A DNA stretch of 64,000 bases, from positions 6,767 to 70,766 of the forward strand of contig NZ_LODI01000003.1 of the NCBI RefSeq assembly GCF_001468485.1, read 5' to 3'. Source of the stretch: Pseudoalteromonas sp. H71 (GTDB lineage: Bacteria > Pseudomonadota > Gammaproteobacteria > Enterobacterales > Alteromonadaceae). The translations under genes and the position numbers were made by a program. The notes under the pieces were generated by a model. That model was not told the origin of the DNA. It saw only the letters and a list, made by a program, of their open reading frames with translations, and searched no databases. The stretch's first letter is position 1; each line of letters starts with the position of its first letter. Of this stretch, positions 53,399-62,669 are shown piece after piece.

Positions 53399-53549
53399 GC
53401 GGTGGCACTGCCATCCGCTTTAAAGCACTTTAAGCTCAACGGTTATATCAGTTTTACAGATATTTAAGTGTTACAAATAGCAAACTCTGCACAAGTTACT
53501 GTGCAGAGTTTTGTATTTTTATAGGCAGATAAATTTGTGCACTTAAGCC
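53399..53549. repeat. Right copy of the 151-bp direct repeat flanking the Rhs island
   Basis: Pairs with 50169-50319. This copy holds a 3' fragment of the GH97 gene (last ten codons and stop, plus strand), the terminator hairpin, and the genuine 3' end of envZ. Left of 53399 the sequence is Rhs coding DNA. Confidence 0.93.
53485..53508 (-). terminator. Terminator overlapping the end of envZ (right repeat copy)
   Basis: Stem CTCTGCACAA / CTGTGCAGAG with loop GTTA; one base pair is lost relative to the left copy. The envZ stop codon (53496-53498) lies in the loop, so the last envZ codons form one arm. The minus strand continues GTTTGCTATTTG, a weak T-tract, so read-through into the Rhs fragment is possible. 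Confidence 0.65.
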
Positions 53550-54812
53550 GCCTTCAGGCCGGTTTTCAAGTTTTACTTTGCCGTCGTGCATATCAACAAT
53601 GCGCTTAATAATAGCAAGGCCTAGGCCACTGCCCTCACTGCCTCGCGCAGCATCACCTTGCTTAAACGGTTCAAATACCGACTCTAATTCACTTTCAGGA
53701 ATACCTGGGCCATTATCGTTTACAGCAATGACCACGTATTTCTTATTGGAGTTATAATAACTAAGTACCTCTATATCGCCGTCAGAATAACGAATAGCAT
53801 TTTCAATCATGTTAGTTACAACACGCTTTATAGCCACGCTGCTGAGCGGAATACTCTCTATACTTGGGTTACTTTTAAAGGTTATAGAACGCTGATGCTT
53901 TAACTCACAATTAACGACTTCACCCACTAACGCGTTTATATCTTCACAACTGAGTTCTTCGCGTTTGTGGTGACGTAAATATTCAATAAATTGATCGATA
54001 ATACCGTTCATATCTTCAATATCGTAAATAATCCCTTCGCGAAGATACTCGTCTTGGTCGCTCATCATCTCGGTTGCTAAACGAATACGTGTGAGTGGTG
54101 TGCGTAAATCGTGAGATACACCCGCCATAAGTAAACGCCGGTCGTTTTCAAGAGCAGCGATACCGCGCGACATTTGGTTAAACGCACGCGTTACTTCGAT
54201 GACTTCGGTAGAGCCTTCTTCTTCTAGTTTGGTGCTAAAATCGCCTTTACCTACTTTTACTGCCGCTTGTTGCAGTGCTTTAAGCGGGCGGTTTAGGTGA
54301 CGTGCAAATAACCAACCACCTAGTACACTCAAAAAGCCAATACTTGATAAGTAAAACGTTAAAAATTCGAGGTTGTTTTCTTGATACCCTGAAAGCGGAA
54401 TTTTAACCCAATAGCCAGGCGCTTGCGGGGCCTCTATCCAGTAAACGAGTGGGCCAGTTTGCGTAATACGCACCCGCGCCGAGCCATTTAACTGCGCAGA
54501 CATACTACGTGAAAGCATTGGGTACTCACGGGTTTGACCAAGCCCTTGGCGCATAGCTTCGCGCTGGGTCATGACATCAATACCGGTTATTTCAAAAAAC
54601 TTTTCTGATAAGTCGTCGTTTATTTCTATACCGTCTTCCCAGTCAATAAAAACGGTTTTAACTTGCTTAGCAAGCATTAAGTTAACTTGCTCTATGGTGG
54701 GTTTTACAACATATAAACTAACTGTTACGTAAGATACAACTTGGTTTATAAGTAATAACGCCGCCACCAAAAATACAGTTTGCCCAAACGCACTACGTGG
54801 AAAAAATCCCAT
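53496..54812 (-). CDS. envZ: Osmosensor histidine kinase EnvZ
   Basis: 438-aa inner-membrane sensor kinase. Two membrane helices (about 10-30 and 150-170) flank a periplasmic domain; HAMP follows (about 172-224). The phospho-acceptor is His in [14 protein letters not shown]; the N-box is [11 protein letters not shown]1 is NDNGPGIPE and G2 is GSGLGLAI. It is 5 bp downstream of ompR, in the conserved ompR-envZ order. It controls porin genes in response to osmolarity in enterics; targets here are unknown. The final codons are duplicated on the far side of the Rhs island. Confidence 0.94.
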   Translation of the reverse strand: MGFFPRSAFGQTVFLVAALLLINQVVSYVTVSLYVVKPTIEQVNLMLAKQVKTVFIDWEDGIEINDDLSEKFFEITGIDVMTQREAMRQGLGQTREYPMLSRSMSAQLNGSARVRITQTGPLVYWIEAPQAPGYWVKIPLSGYQENNLEFLTFYLSSIGFLSVLGGWLFARHLNRPLKALQQAAVKVGKGDFSTKLEEEGSTEVIEVTRAFNQMSRGIAALENDRRLLMAGVSHDLRTPLTRIRLATEMMSDQDEYLREGIIYDIEDMNGIIDQFIEYLRHHKREELSCEDINALVGEVVNCELKHQRSITFKSNPSIESIPLSSVAIKRVVTNMIENAIRYSDGDIEVLSYYNSNKKYVVIAVNDNGPGIPESELESVFEPFKQGDAARGSEGSGLGLAIIKRIVDMHDGKVKLENRPEGGLSAQIYLPIKIQNSAQ

Positions 54813-54817
54813 AAAAA

Positions 54818-55537
54818 CTACTTTTCACCGTCAGGAACAAACACGTACCCTAATCCCCACACGGTTTGAATATAACGCGGATTAGCCGCATCTATTTCAA
54901 TCATGCGGCGAAGGCGCGACACTTGCACATCAATACTACGCTCTAGGGCACTGTAATCTCGGCCACGCGCTAAGTTCATAAGTTTATCGCGGCTAAGCGG
55001 CTCTCTTGGGTGTGACACAAGCGCTTTAAGTACGGCAAACTCGCCGCTGGTTAGCGATATTGTTTTATCGCCTTCGCTCATTTCACGAGTGGCTAAATTA
55101 AGCGTAAATTTACCAAAGGCAATTAGGTTTTCTTCTGCGGCGGGCGCACCTGGCACTTCTTTAGCGCGGCGGCGTAATATGGCTTTAATGCGCGCAAGTA
55201 ACTCACGAGGATTAAATGGCTTTGGAATGTAATCATCTGCGCCAAGCTCTAAGCCAATGATACGGTCGACTTCGTCGCCTTTAGCGGTGAGCATAACAAT
55301 TGGGATTTCGTTTTCTTTTTGGCGTAACCTACGGCAAATAGATAAGCCATCTTCACCGGGAAGCATTAAGTCGAGCACCATTAAGTGAAAGTTTTCTCGC
55401 TCTAAAAGCCTATCCATTTGCTCTGAGTTTGCAGCGGTTCTAACAATAAAACCTTGCTCTACTAAATAACGCTCCAATAAGCTGCGCAAGCGCATATCGT
55501 CGTCTACAACCAATACTTTTGTCGTTTCGTGTCCCAT
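54818..55537 (-). CDS. ompR: Response regulator OmpR
   Basis: 239 aa. Receiver domain with the acidic pair VVDDD, phospho-acceptor Asp in [13 protein letters not shown] (about residue 56) and Lys in [11 protein letters not shown]; then a winged-helix DNA-binding domain ([20 protein letters not shown], and [15 protein letters not shown], ending [10 protein letters not shown]). It is the first gene of ompR-envZ, divergent from greB exactly as in E. coli. Confidence 0.96.
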   Translation of the reverse strand: MGHETTKVLVVDDDMRLRSLLERYLVEQGFIVRTAANSEQMDRLLERENFHLMVLDLMLPGEDGLSICRRLRQKENEIPIVMLTAKGDEVDRIIGLELGADDYIPKPFNPRELLARIKAILRRRAKEVPGAPAAEENLIAFGKFTLNLATREMSEGDKTISLTSGEFAVLKALVSHPREPLSRDKLMNLARGRDYSALERSIDVQVSRLRRMIEIDAANPRYIQTVWGLGYVFVPDGEK

Positions 55538-55731
55538 TACCTGTTTCTTATTTTTATATCCAATTAAGTATTAATATAAATGAAAAACCAAATAATCAAA
55601 AACTAATTACGGCCTTAGATTGTTACTGAACATTTCAAACAACAATAATGGCTGCTTTAAACACTTTAAGCTCGACAAATTTTTCTAAGTTTATTACCGT
55701 GCCCATCATTGAAGCTAATAATTAAAAGTCG

Positions 55732-56214
55732 ATGAAAACAAATTTAATTACCCGTGAAGGCTATTTGCAACTGCAACAAGAACACGACCACCTGTGGAAT
55801 GTAAAACGCCCTGAAGTAACAAAAATAGTTAGCTGGGCAGCAAGCTTAGGCGATCGCTCTGAAAACGCCGACTATCAATATAATAAGCGACTGCTGCGCC
55901 AAATAGACCGACGCGTTCGTTATTTACGAAAGCGTATTCCCGATTTAAATATTATTGATTACTCCCCCGTGCAAGACGGAAAAGTATTTTTTGGTGCGTG
56001 GGTCGAAATAGAAAATGAGCAAGGCGACATAAAAAAGTTCAGAATTGTCGGTCCCGACGAAATTTACGACAGAAAAGACTATATTTCTATCGACTCACCC
56101 ATGGCCCGGGCACTGATTAAAAAACAAGTTGATGACGATTTTGTAGTAATGACTCCGCAGGGAAAAAAAGAATGGTACATAAACTCAATTGAGTATCAAA
56201 AAACGGCTAAGTAG
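55732..56214 (+). CDS. greB: Transcription elongation factor GreB
   Basis: 160 aa. Enters the RNA polymerase secondary channel and stimulates cleavage of backtracked RNA. The N-terminal coiled coil carries the acidic tip in LGDRSENADYQYNKRLLRQI (Asp/Glu pair), and the C-terminal FKBP-like domain has FGAWVEIENEQGD and ISIDSPMARALI. The sequence YNKRLLRQIDRRVRYL is GreB-like, not GreA-like. Divergent from ompR. Confidence 0.96.
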   Translation: MKTNLITREGYLQLQQEHDHLWNVKRPEVTKIVSWAASLGDRSENADYQYNKRLLRQIDRRVRYLRKRIPDLNIIDYSPVQDGKVFFGAWVEIENEQGDIKKFRIVGPDEIYDRKDYISIDSPMARALIKKQVDDDFVVMTPQGKKEWYINSIEYQKTAK

Positions 56215-56318
56215 CATTTGATTCAGATCATATTAACTTTTGATTGTTTAAATTATGGCATTAGGCTATAAATAAATAGCTCGCACATAATTTTAATGTG
56301 AGATTAGCAAAGGTTGTA

Positions 56319-56630
56319 ATGGTTATGTCAAACGTAGTACAGCGCATATTTAGTAATGCCGTATTGTTTGCACTTTTTATGAGTGTGAGTTTAACTTTGC
56401 ATGCCAGCAACCAACACACCACCCTAGAACACCCAACCGTTTTAAATAATTTAATTGCCCTAGATATTCCCGATCAGGCAACCCCTGACTTTGACGAAGA
56501 TTCATTTGTTGATGTCACTTCCCTTAAGGCAGCTCAACCACTCCCTAAAGGCGCTCACTCTTTTTACAAGAGTTCATCTTTTAGTAGACCGTTTAGCACT
56601 GCGTACCAACGTGGGCCCCCTGTTATTTAA
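56319..56630 (+). CDS. Small secreted hypothetical protein
   Basis: 103 aa from ATG 56319, which has AAAGG five bases upstream; GTG at 56298 is a possible earlier start. Signal peptide over about residues 10-30 (AVLFALFMSVSLTLHA), then an acidic Pro/Asp-rich mature peptide ending YQRGPPVI. No known domain. The CBS-domain gene follows after about 50 bp on the same strand. Confidence 0.6.
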   Translation: MVMSNVVQRIFSNAVLFALFMSVSLTLHASNQHTTLEHPTVLNNLIALDIPDQATPDFDEDSFVDVTSLKAAQPLPKGAHSFYKSSSFSRPFSTAYQRGPPVI

Positions 56631-56682
56631 TTTAATTTATTACTTTCAATTTAATTAAATTTTTAACTAATAGGTGGATATT

Positions 56683-57264
56683 ATGTCTAACTTTAAAGAA
56701 TTACGTACCCAAAATGTTTCTCATGGGGTTATTGCAAAACCATTTGCTGACAATCAACCGTTAATCGATTTAGCCTCACCCGCTTTAAAAATGGTGAATA
56801 ACTTTACGCAAAAAACACCTGTTCGAGCACATCACGAAACAACAATCGCTGATGCGCTTAAACAAACGAGCAGCCAACAGTCTGACTTTGTATTGGTGAT
56901 AGATGATGACCACAAGCTAATAGGTATTGTTTCAAGTGCTGATTTACAAAGCGCTAAAATTACTATTATTGCTCAACGTTTAAATACACCACGAAATGAA
57001 GTAAGCCTTCGCCATATAATGACACCAATAAACCAGCTAATAGGTGTCAGCATGCAAAGCTTAAGTTATGCCTGTGTGGGCGATGCTTTGCAAACAATGG
57101 AGCATCAAGGGTCGATGTTTTTATTAGTCACAACAGCTAATAACGAAATATGTGGATTAATTTCAGCTCGCCAAATAGCTAAAACATTGCATATTCCGCT
57201 GCATATTAGCCCAATTGCCAACTCGTTTAGCGACGTACTAGAAAGCGTAGACCACCCTCATTAG
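56683..57264 (+). CDS. CBS-domain pair protein
   Basis: 193 aa from the ATG at 56683, which has AGGTGG about seven bases upstream; GTG at 56674 overlaps this site. Two CBS motifs: TPVRAHHETTIADALKQTSS with DFVLVIDDDHKLIGIVSSAD, and LSYACVGDALQTMEHQGSMF with VTTANNEICGLISARQI. Such pairs usually bind adenine nucleotides as regulators. There is no attached effector domain, so the partner is unknown. Confidence 0.85.
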   Translation: MSNFKELRTQNVSHGVIAKPFADNQPLIDLASPALKMVNNFTQKTPVRAHHETTIADALKQTSSQQSDFVLVIDDDHKLIGIVSSADLQSAKITIIAQRLNTPRNEVSLRHIMTPINQLIGVSMQSLSYACVGDALQTMEHQGSMFLLVTTANNEICGLISARQIAKTLHIPLHISPIANSFSDVLESVDHPH

Positions 57265-57305
57265 AGGCTGTTTTATCGCTTAACTGTCTCAACCAAAGCA
57301 ACCGT

Positions 57306-57347
57306 CTTAAAGCAAGTTAAATAGCTTGCTTTAAGAGCTTTTTATTA
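57306..57347 (+). terminator. Rho-independent terminator after the CBS-domain gene
   Basis: Perfect 11-bp stem CTTAAAGCAAG / CTTGCTTTAAG with an 8-nt loop, followed by AGCTTTTTATT. Confidence 0.85.
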
Positions 57348-57430
57348 CAACTTCATGTGATATTATTCAAGCAATTAGCCGACCCAGATATTTATTTCTG
57401 GTCTTATTTTTTGTTTAAAAAGGTTTTTGC

Positions 57431-59755
57431 ATGAGCTATATCTCTGCACGTTTAGCCAGTGAGCTAAATGCACAACAACAACAAGTTGTTGCTGCAACAA
57501 AATTACTTGATGAAGGCGCAACAGTTCCCTTTATTGCCCGCTACAGAAAAGAAGTCACCGGCGGTTTAGATGACACTCAATTACGCTTGCTAGAGCAGCG
57601 CTTATCTTACCTTCGAGAACTTGAAGAACGTCGTAGCTTTATTTTATCGACCATTGAATCTCAAAAAAAGCTCACCGCAGAGCTTAAAGCCGACATCACT
57701 AGCGCGCAAAGTAAAACAGAACTCGAAGATTTATATCTACCCTATAAAGCAAAGCGCCGCACCAAAGGCCAAATAGCCATAGAAGCAGGCATAGAGCCCC
57801 TAGCCGATGCGTTATTTACCGACGCGAGTTTAAACCCTGAGCAACACGCTGAGCAGTACATTAATGCCGAAAATGGTTTTAATGACATAAAAGCCGTGCT
57901 TGATGGTGCTAAGTTTATTTTAATGGAGCGTTTTGCTGAAGATGCAAAATTACTCGCTAAATTAAGAAGTCACATAAGCCAAAACGGTGCAATCCAAAGC
58001 ACGGTAATTAAAGGTCAAGAACAAGCGGGCACTAAATATCGCGATTACTTTGATAATCAGGAGCTACTTACTAAAGTTCCTTCTCATCGTGCATTAGCCA
58101 TGCTGCGAGCTCGCAACGAAGGCATACTTCAATTAAATGTGAACCCAGAGCCAAGTTCAGAAAACCCCGCTCAACTTTGTGCAAACATGATTGCACAGCA
58201 CTACCGCTTAAATATTACCGACCAAACAGCGAGTGCTTGGCTTTTAAGCGTGGTGCAATGGGCGTGGAAAATTAAGCTAGGTTTACACTTAGAAAACGAG
58301 TTTTTTGCAGCCATGCGCGAAAAAGCAGAAGCAGGCGCTATTGATGTATTTGCTAAAAACTTAAAAGACTTACTAATGGCGGCACCTGCAGGTCCACGCA
58401 CAACACTTGGACTTGATCCCGGTTTACGTACCGGTTGCAAAATTGCTGTTGTAGACAGCACAGGTAAGCTGCTAACTACGCAAACTATTTTTCCTCATGC
58501 CCCGCAAAACCATTGGGATAAATCACTGCGTACATTAGAGCAACTTTGCCGCCAACACAAAGTAGAACTGATTGCCATTGGTAACGGTACAGCGTCGCGC
58601 GAGTCAGATAAATTGGTTGCTGAGCTAATGAAAGCAAATACCGAGTTAAAACTAAATAAAATTATGGTGAGCGAAGCGGGTGCGTCGGTTTACTCGGCAT
58701 CTGAATTTGCAGCTAACGAATTTCCTGACTTAGATGTATCTTTACGTGGCGCGGTATCGATTGCACGTCGCTTACAAGACCCACTTGCTGAGCTTGTTAA
58801 AATAGAGCCTAAATCAATTGGTGTAGGACAATATCAACACGATGTATCACAAAGCCAACTGGGGCAAACACTCACCGCGGTTGTTGAAGACTGTGTAAAC
58901 TCGGTAGGTGTTGATTTAAATATGGCGTCGGTTCCTTTACTTACACGCGTATCAGGATTAAACAAAACCTTAGCGCAAAACATTGTAAATTACCGCGATT
59001 CTAATGGGTCATTTTCAAAACGCAGCGAGCTGAAAAAGGTTGAACGTTTAGGGCCGAAAGCATTTGAACAAGCTGCTGGTTTTTTACGAATAAACAATGG
59101 CAACGACCCGCTTGATAACTCATCAGTTCACCCTGAAGCTTACCCTGTTGTTAAGCAAATTTGCGAAAAGAACAACGCAGAAGTAACCACGTTAATAGGT
59201 AACAGCGAATTTTTAAACAAGCTTGTTGCTAACGACTACACCAACGAGAAATTTGGTTTACCTACGGTTACCGATATTATTGCTGAGCTTGATAAGCCGG
59301 GTCGCGATCCACGTCCAGAGTTTAAAACTGCTGAGTTTAAAGCGGGTGTAGAGAAAATAAGTGACCTAAAACCAGGCATGATTTTAGAAGGTGTTGTATC
59401 GAACGTTGCTAACTTTGGTGCATTTGTTGATGTGGGTGTTCACCAAGATGGTTTAGTACATATTTCGGCGATTACTAATAAGTTTATATCTGATCCTCGC
59501 GAAGTAGTTAAAGCGGGGGACATTGTAAAAGTTAAAGTAGTAGAGGTTGATGCCTCGCGTAAACGTATTAGCTTTACCATGCGTTTAAATGACGAAATAG
59601 ACACCAGCAACAAACCAGCCCCGGTTGCACAAAAACAACAGCCGCGCACTAGCAACGCGCAACCAAAGGCAGCTAAACCTAAACGCGATAGCGGTAATGC
59701 GGTTATGGGTAACGCGTTTGCCGATGCATTTGCGAATGCCAAAGTAAAAAAATAG
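57431..59755 (+). CDS. tex: RNA-binding transcriptional accessory protein Tex
   Basis: 774 aa. N-terminal helical region ([20 protein letters not shown]), YqgF-like RNase H fold ([20 protein letters not shown], about 325-345), helix-hairpin-helix domains ([20 protein letters not shown] and [18 protein letters not shown]) and a C-terminal S1 RNA-binding domain ([20 protein letters not shown]). A Lys/Gln/Pro-rich tail of about 50 residues follows. Tex binds nucleic acids and affects transcription and virulence genes in other bacteria. Monocistronic with a strong terminator. Confidence 0.95.
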   Translation: MSYISARLASELNAQQQQVVAATKLLDEGATVPFIARYRKEVTGGLDDTQLRLLEQRLSYLRELEERRSFILSTIESQKKLTAELKADITSAQSKTELEDLYLPYKAKRRTKGQIAIEAGIEPLADALFTDASLNPEQHAEQYINAENGFNDIKAVLDGAKFILMERFAEDAKLLAKLRSHISQNGAIQSTVIKGQEQAGTKYRDYFDNQELLTKVPSHRALAMLRARNEGILQLNVNPEPSSENPAQLCANMIAQHYRLNITDQTASAWLLSVVQWAWKIKLGLHLENEFFAAMREKAEAGAIDVFAKNLKDLLMAAPAGPRTTLGLDPGLRTGCKIAVVDSTGKLLTTQTIFPHAPQNHWDKSLRTLEQLCRQHKVELIAIGNGTASRESDKLVAELMKANTELKLNKIMVSEAGASVYSASEFAANEFPDLDVSLRGAVSIARRLQDPLAELVKIEPKSIGVGQYQHDVSQSQLGQTLTAVVEDCVNSVGVDLNMASVPLLTRVSGLNKTLAQNIVNYRDSNGSFSKRSELKKVERLGPKAFEQAAGFLRINNGNDPLDNSSVHPEAYPVVKQICEKNNAEVTTLIGNSEFLNKLVANDYTNEKFGLPTVTDIIAELDKPGRDPRPEFKTAEFKAGVEKISDLKPGMILEGVVSNVANFGAFVDVGVHQDGLVHISAITNKFISDPREVVKAGDIVKVKVVEVDASRKRISFTMRLNDEIDTSNKPAPVAQKQQPRTSNAQPKAAKPKRDSGNAVMGNAFADAFANAKVKK

Positions 59756-59818
59756 CTGGCCATACAGCTTGTTTAGCTTTTAAGTAAAAACTGGAAAGCG
59801 CTACACGCTATAAAATAA

Positions 59819-59840
59819 AAAAACCGCGAAAGCGGTTTTT
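59819..59840. terminator. Terminator after tex, usable from both sides
   Basis: AAACCGC / GCGGTTT stem with a GAAA tetraloop, flanked by A- and T-runs; 64 bp after the tex stop and 76 bp before the convergent SprA-related stop. Confidence 0.9.
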
Positions 59841-59915
59841 TTATTCAATTCAAATCAGTAAGCATTAAAAGTAATTTATTGAGGAGAGTTTAATAGTCGG
59901 TGTTAAGGCTATTCG

Positions 59916-60767
59916 CTAAGAGATTGCTGAAAAACCACTTTGTGTGGATGGCGAAGTTGCCATTTGATAAAAATTAGCAATTCGTCCTGCGCGTGCTTCT
60001 ACGTCAGCATCTCGTGTTTGCTGTTCACTGTCTGCCATTTTAGTTTCTTGCGTTTCACTGCTTGTGAATGACGCTTTGCTATTGTTTTCAGCACTGTCGT
60101 CTTCATCATTTTGAGGCGCTGCAAGTTCAGCTTGAGCTGCTACCAGCTTTTGAGTTGCGTCTGCCGCTATTGATCGGTCAGCACCCGAAGGCTCGGCAGG
60201 AGCTAGGGCTGCGGCTCTAACCGTTTGCATTTTTTCTATGGTTGCTTGGGGATCACCTGGAATTTCAGCAACGTCAATTTGTACCTCGCCGCCCACTGCA
60301 TAGTTAGTGCCGTCGGGGCCACGCTGGTATTCGTAACTTGGCGAACCTGCGTATTTACCACCTACAGAAGCATGCGCTTGTTCATGAATACGCACTTCAG
60401 TATCGCGCGCTTTTAGCTCTTTTATTTGCTGCTGCTCTTGCTCTAAAACTTGCTGTTCTTGTTCAGACTCTTGTTGCTGCGCTTTTTGCTCTTCAGAGCT
60501 CTCTGGGTTTTCGGCGTTTTCATCATCGCGTGCTTGAACGACTTTTTCGTCAGCTAACTTACCCGACGCGCTATATGTTGCACCTTCATTATTGCCCGGT
60601 AATTTAGCTTTTTCAGCATCGCTTTGCGCTTTGGTTTCGGTATTACTTGCGCTATTTGCAGACGGAGCAGGGATCACTTCCCGTAGTTGGTTGTCACGCC
60701 GAGCGGTTTCCGTATAAACATTGGCTGTGTTTATATTAATTGATGGAAATGGCGTGACAATATTCAT
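59916..60767 (-). CDS. SprA-related putative metalloprotease
   Basis: 283 aa. The centre carries the family's core: RDTEVRIHEQAHASVGGKYA (HEQAH as an HExxH-like zinc motif, near residue 129), YEYQRGPDGTNYAVGGEVQI and IPGDPQATIEKM, then an Ala/Pro region. The flanks are low-complexity, Gln/Glu-rich (residues about 80-120, likely coiled coil). This matches the SprA-related (PF12118-like) family as I recall it, whose role is unknown. No signal peptide is visible. It is 4 bp downstream of a flagellar-rod-like mini protein, suggesting one operon. Confidence 0.82.
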   Translation of the reverse strand: MNIVTPFPSININTANVYTETARRDNQLREVIPAPSANSASNTETKAQSDAEKAKLPGNNEGATYSASGKLADEKVVQARDDENAENPESSEEQKAQQQESEQEQQVLEQEQQQIKELKARDTEVRIHEQAHASVGGKYAGSPSYEYQRGPDGTNYAVGGEVQIDVAEIPGDPQATIEKMQTVRAAALAPAEPSGADRSIAADATQKLVAAQAELAAPQNDEDDSAENNSKASFTSSETQETKMADSEQQTRDADVEARAGRIANFYQMATSPSTQSGFSAIS

Positions 60768-60771
60768 TACA

Positions 60772-61080
60772 TTACACTTTAATGTCGACTAACGTACCCA
60801 GTACGTCATCAGCTGTTTGAATTGTTTGCGCATTGGCTTTAGCGTTAAATTCTTCAACTTTTAGGTTAACAAGTGATTCGTCAATACGCGCAGGCTGAGC
60901 AACCGGTGCTGTTACAGCTTCATCCGGCGTTGCTGCGACTAACTGTCGCTGTTGTGCAAGTTGCGCATCGTCTTGCTGTTCTATACTGGCACGGTTAATT
61001 TCTGCGCTGGCCTTTTCAATACCTTGGCTTGCACGGTTAAACCCTTCAACACCATTATTAAATACAGATCCGATTGACAT
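60772..61080 (-). CDS. Small protein resembling flagellar rod/hook protein termini
   Basis: 102 aa. The N-terminus, SIGSVFNNGVEGFNRASQGI, and C-terminus, FNAKANAQTIQTADDVLGTL, look like the two heptad-containing ends of FlgB/FlgC/FlgE-type axial proteins, with only a short Gln/Pro-rich middle and no hook or rod core. No other flagellar gene is nearby. It is the first gene of a pair with the SprA-related gene. Function not known; the flagellar resemblance is by eye. Confidence 0.6.
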   Translation of the reverse strand: MSIGSVFNNGVEGFNRASQGIEKASAEINRASIEQQDDAQLAQQRQLVAATPDEAVTAPVAQPARIDESLVNLKVEEFNAKANAQTIQTADDVLGTLVDIKV

Positions 61081-61169
61081 GGTAAACCTCCACCACTTAA
61101 ATATTGTTTAATTATCGCTCAGTTTATGCGCAAAATAAAGCTTTACTAGGCACAATGACCGTTGCATTT

Positions 61170-61910
61170 TTAAAGCATTGATTTAACGATAGATAAAAAC
61201 TCACCTTTGTGAGAAATAAACGGTGCATGAGATGCTTTATCTATTACTTGGTATTCAAACTCAGCATTTAGTACTGACATTGTAGCTATTGCTTTATACG
61301 GCACTAATGCATCTAAGCGACCAAATATACCCATAATTTTTACCGGACACGTTGCAAATAAATCGCGTAAATCGTCATTTTGTAAAATATCTAAACCGGC
61401 GGCTAACGCCTCATTATTGGGTGCTGAATATTGGTTTAGCAATTGTTTAAGCTGTTTTATGTCGTCTCTGGCCGACTCACTTCCCATAGCCTGGATAGTC
61501 AAAAAGCGTTCAATGGTTTTTTCTCTATGATTAACCAATTGGTCTTTAAACTGAGTTAGTACTTTTTCACTAATTCCTGGCCATTCGTCCTGCTCTGCAA
61601 AATAAGGCGTAGATGCCACTAAAATAACCTTAGACACTTTTTCAGGCCAATGCTTTGCAATGTATAAAGCAAACAAACCACCTAAAGACCACCCCATTAA
61701 AATAGAATCAGGTTTTAAATGTTGGCTTAATTGCATAGCGGCATCATGCAAATTATACGGGGTTGGTAATGTGGTTGCGCTATTGCCAAACCCTGGTAAA
61801 TCAAGGCTACGCACTACGCCTGTATATACGTTTTCAAGCTCTGGCAGTATAAGCTGCCAAACGCCTTTATTCATTCCCCAACCATGTAAAAGTACTAACT
61901 CTTTTTGCAT
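61170..61910 (-). CDS. bioH: Pimeloyl-[acyl-carrier protein] methyl ester esterase BioH
   Basis: 246-aa alpha/beta hydrolase that frees pimeloyl-ACP from its methyl ester, ending the first stage of biotin synthesis. The oxyanion motif LLHGWGMNKGVW, nucleophile in MGWSLGGLFALY, catalytic Asp in IFGRLDALVPY and His in VIDKASHAPFIS are all present. Divergent from comF, the same neighbourhood as bioH-gntX in enterics, which supports the specific call. Confidence 0.93.
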   Translation of the reverse strand: MQKELVLLHGWGMNKGVWQLILPELENVYTGVVRSLDLPGFGNSATTLPTPYNLHDAAMQLSQHLKPDSILMGWSLGGLFALYIAKHWPEKVSKVILVASTPYFAEQDEWPGISEKVLTQFKDQLVNHREKTIERFLTIQAMGSESARDDIKQLKQLLNQYSAPNNEALAAGLDILQNDDLRDLFATCPVKIMGIFGRLDALVPYKAIATMSVLNAEFEYQVIDKASHAPFISHKGEFLSIVKSML

Positions 61911-61984
61911 ATTTGCATAATCTTAACCAAACTTAGGCTCATAATAACGTTTAAAAAGATGATTGCAATGCAGGGCACTATCTC

Positions 61985-62659
61985 ATGAAAGGTCTGTTTA
62001 ACTGGCTGTTTCCATCCTACTGCGTACAATGCAAAAGCCCTGTATGCGCTGATCTGGGTTTATGTGGTTATTGCTTAGAAGATTTAGCATTAATAGATGT
62101 AACCAAACACCCAAATTTACTTCATCGCCCTGATATTGTTGATATGTTTCCTAACTGCGAATTTGAAAGGTTATTTGCTTGCGCTTTTTACCGCCCTCCA
62201 TTTGAACAGTGGTTAACTCAACTTAAATTTAGTAACCAAATACATTACAAAAAAACACTTCAACAAATTGTACAAAAGCAGCTCGATGCGTTTTTTACAT
62301 GTAGTACGCAATCCCCTGATTTATTTATAATTTTACCTTTGCACAAAAGCCGCTTTTTAAAGCGAGGTTTTAATCAAGTAAGCCAAGTATGGCACCCTTG
62401 TTTACGCTCTCGCGTTGTTTTAAGTAATGCGCTTATTCGCAATAAAAAAACCCATGCACAATCGCAACTCACTAAAGCAAAGCGTATTAAAAATCTGACT
62501 AATGCATTTATATGTACTGAAGACATGAGTGGCAAAACAGTTGCTATTGTTGATGATATTATGACAACCGGCGCAACATTAAATGCCGCAACTCAGGCTT
62601 TAAAAAAGGCAGGCGCCAAACAGGTGTGGGCATTTACAACCTGTTTAACGCCAATTTAG
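61985..62659 (+). CDS. ComF family protein (GntX-like)
   Basis: 224 aa. The N-terminal Cys cluster (CVQCKSPVCADLGLCGYC, about residues 13-30) resembles a zinc-binding module. The C-terminal phosphoribosyltransferase domain has the PRPP loop VAIVDDIMTTGATLNA. Family members act in DNA uptake (ComF) or are needed for use of DNA as a nutrient (GntX/YhgH). Divergent from bioH. Confidence 0.9.
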   Translation: MKGLFNWLFPSYCVQCKSPVCADLGLCGYCLEDLALIDVTKHPNLLHRPDIVDMFPNCEFERLFACAFYRPPFEQWLTQLKFSNQIHYKKTLQQIVQKQLDAFFTCSTQSPDLFIILPLHKSRFLKRGFNQVSQVWHPCLRSRVVLSNALIRNKKTHAQSQLTKAKRIKNLTNAFICTEDMSGKTVAIVDDIMTTGATLNAATQALKKAGAKQVWAFTTCLTPI

Positions 62660-62669
62660 TTAATTTATT

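Noticed and set aside
50204-53400. Complete transposon or IS with terminal inverted repeats
   Set aside because: I found no inverted repeats at the ends. The flanks are long direct repeats made of host gene ends, and the only transposase is a 25-codon fragment.
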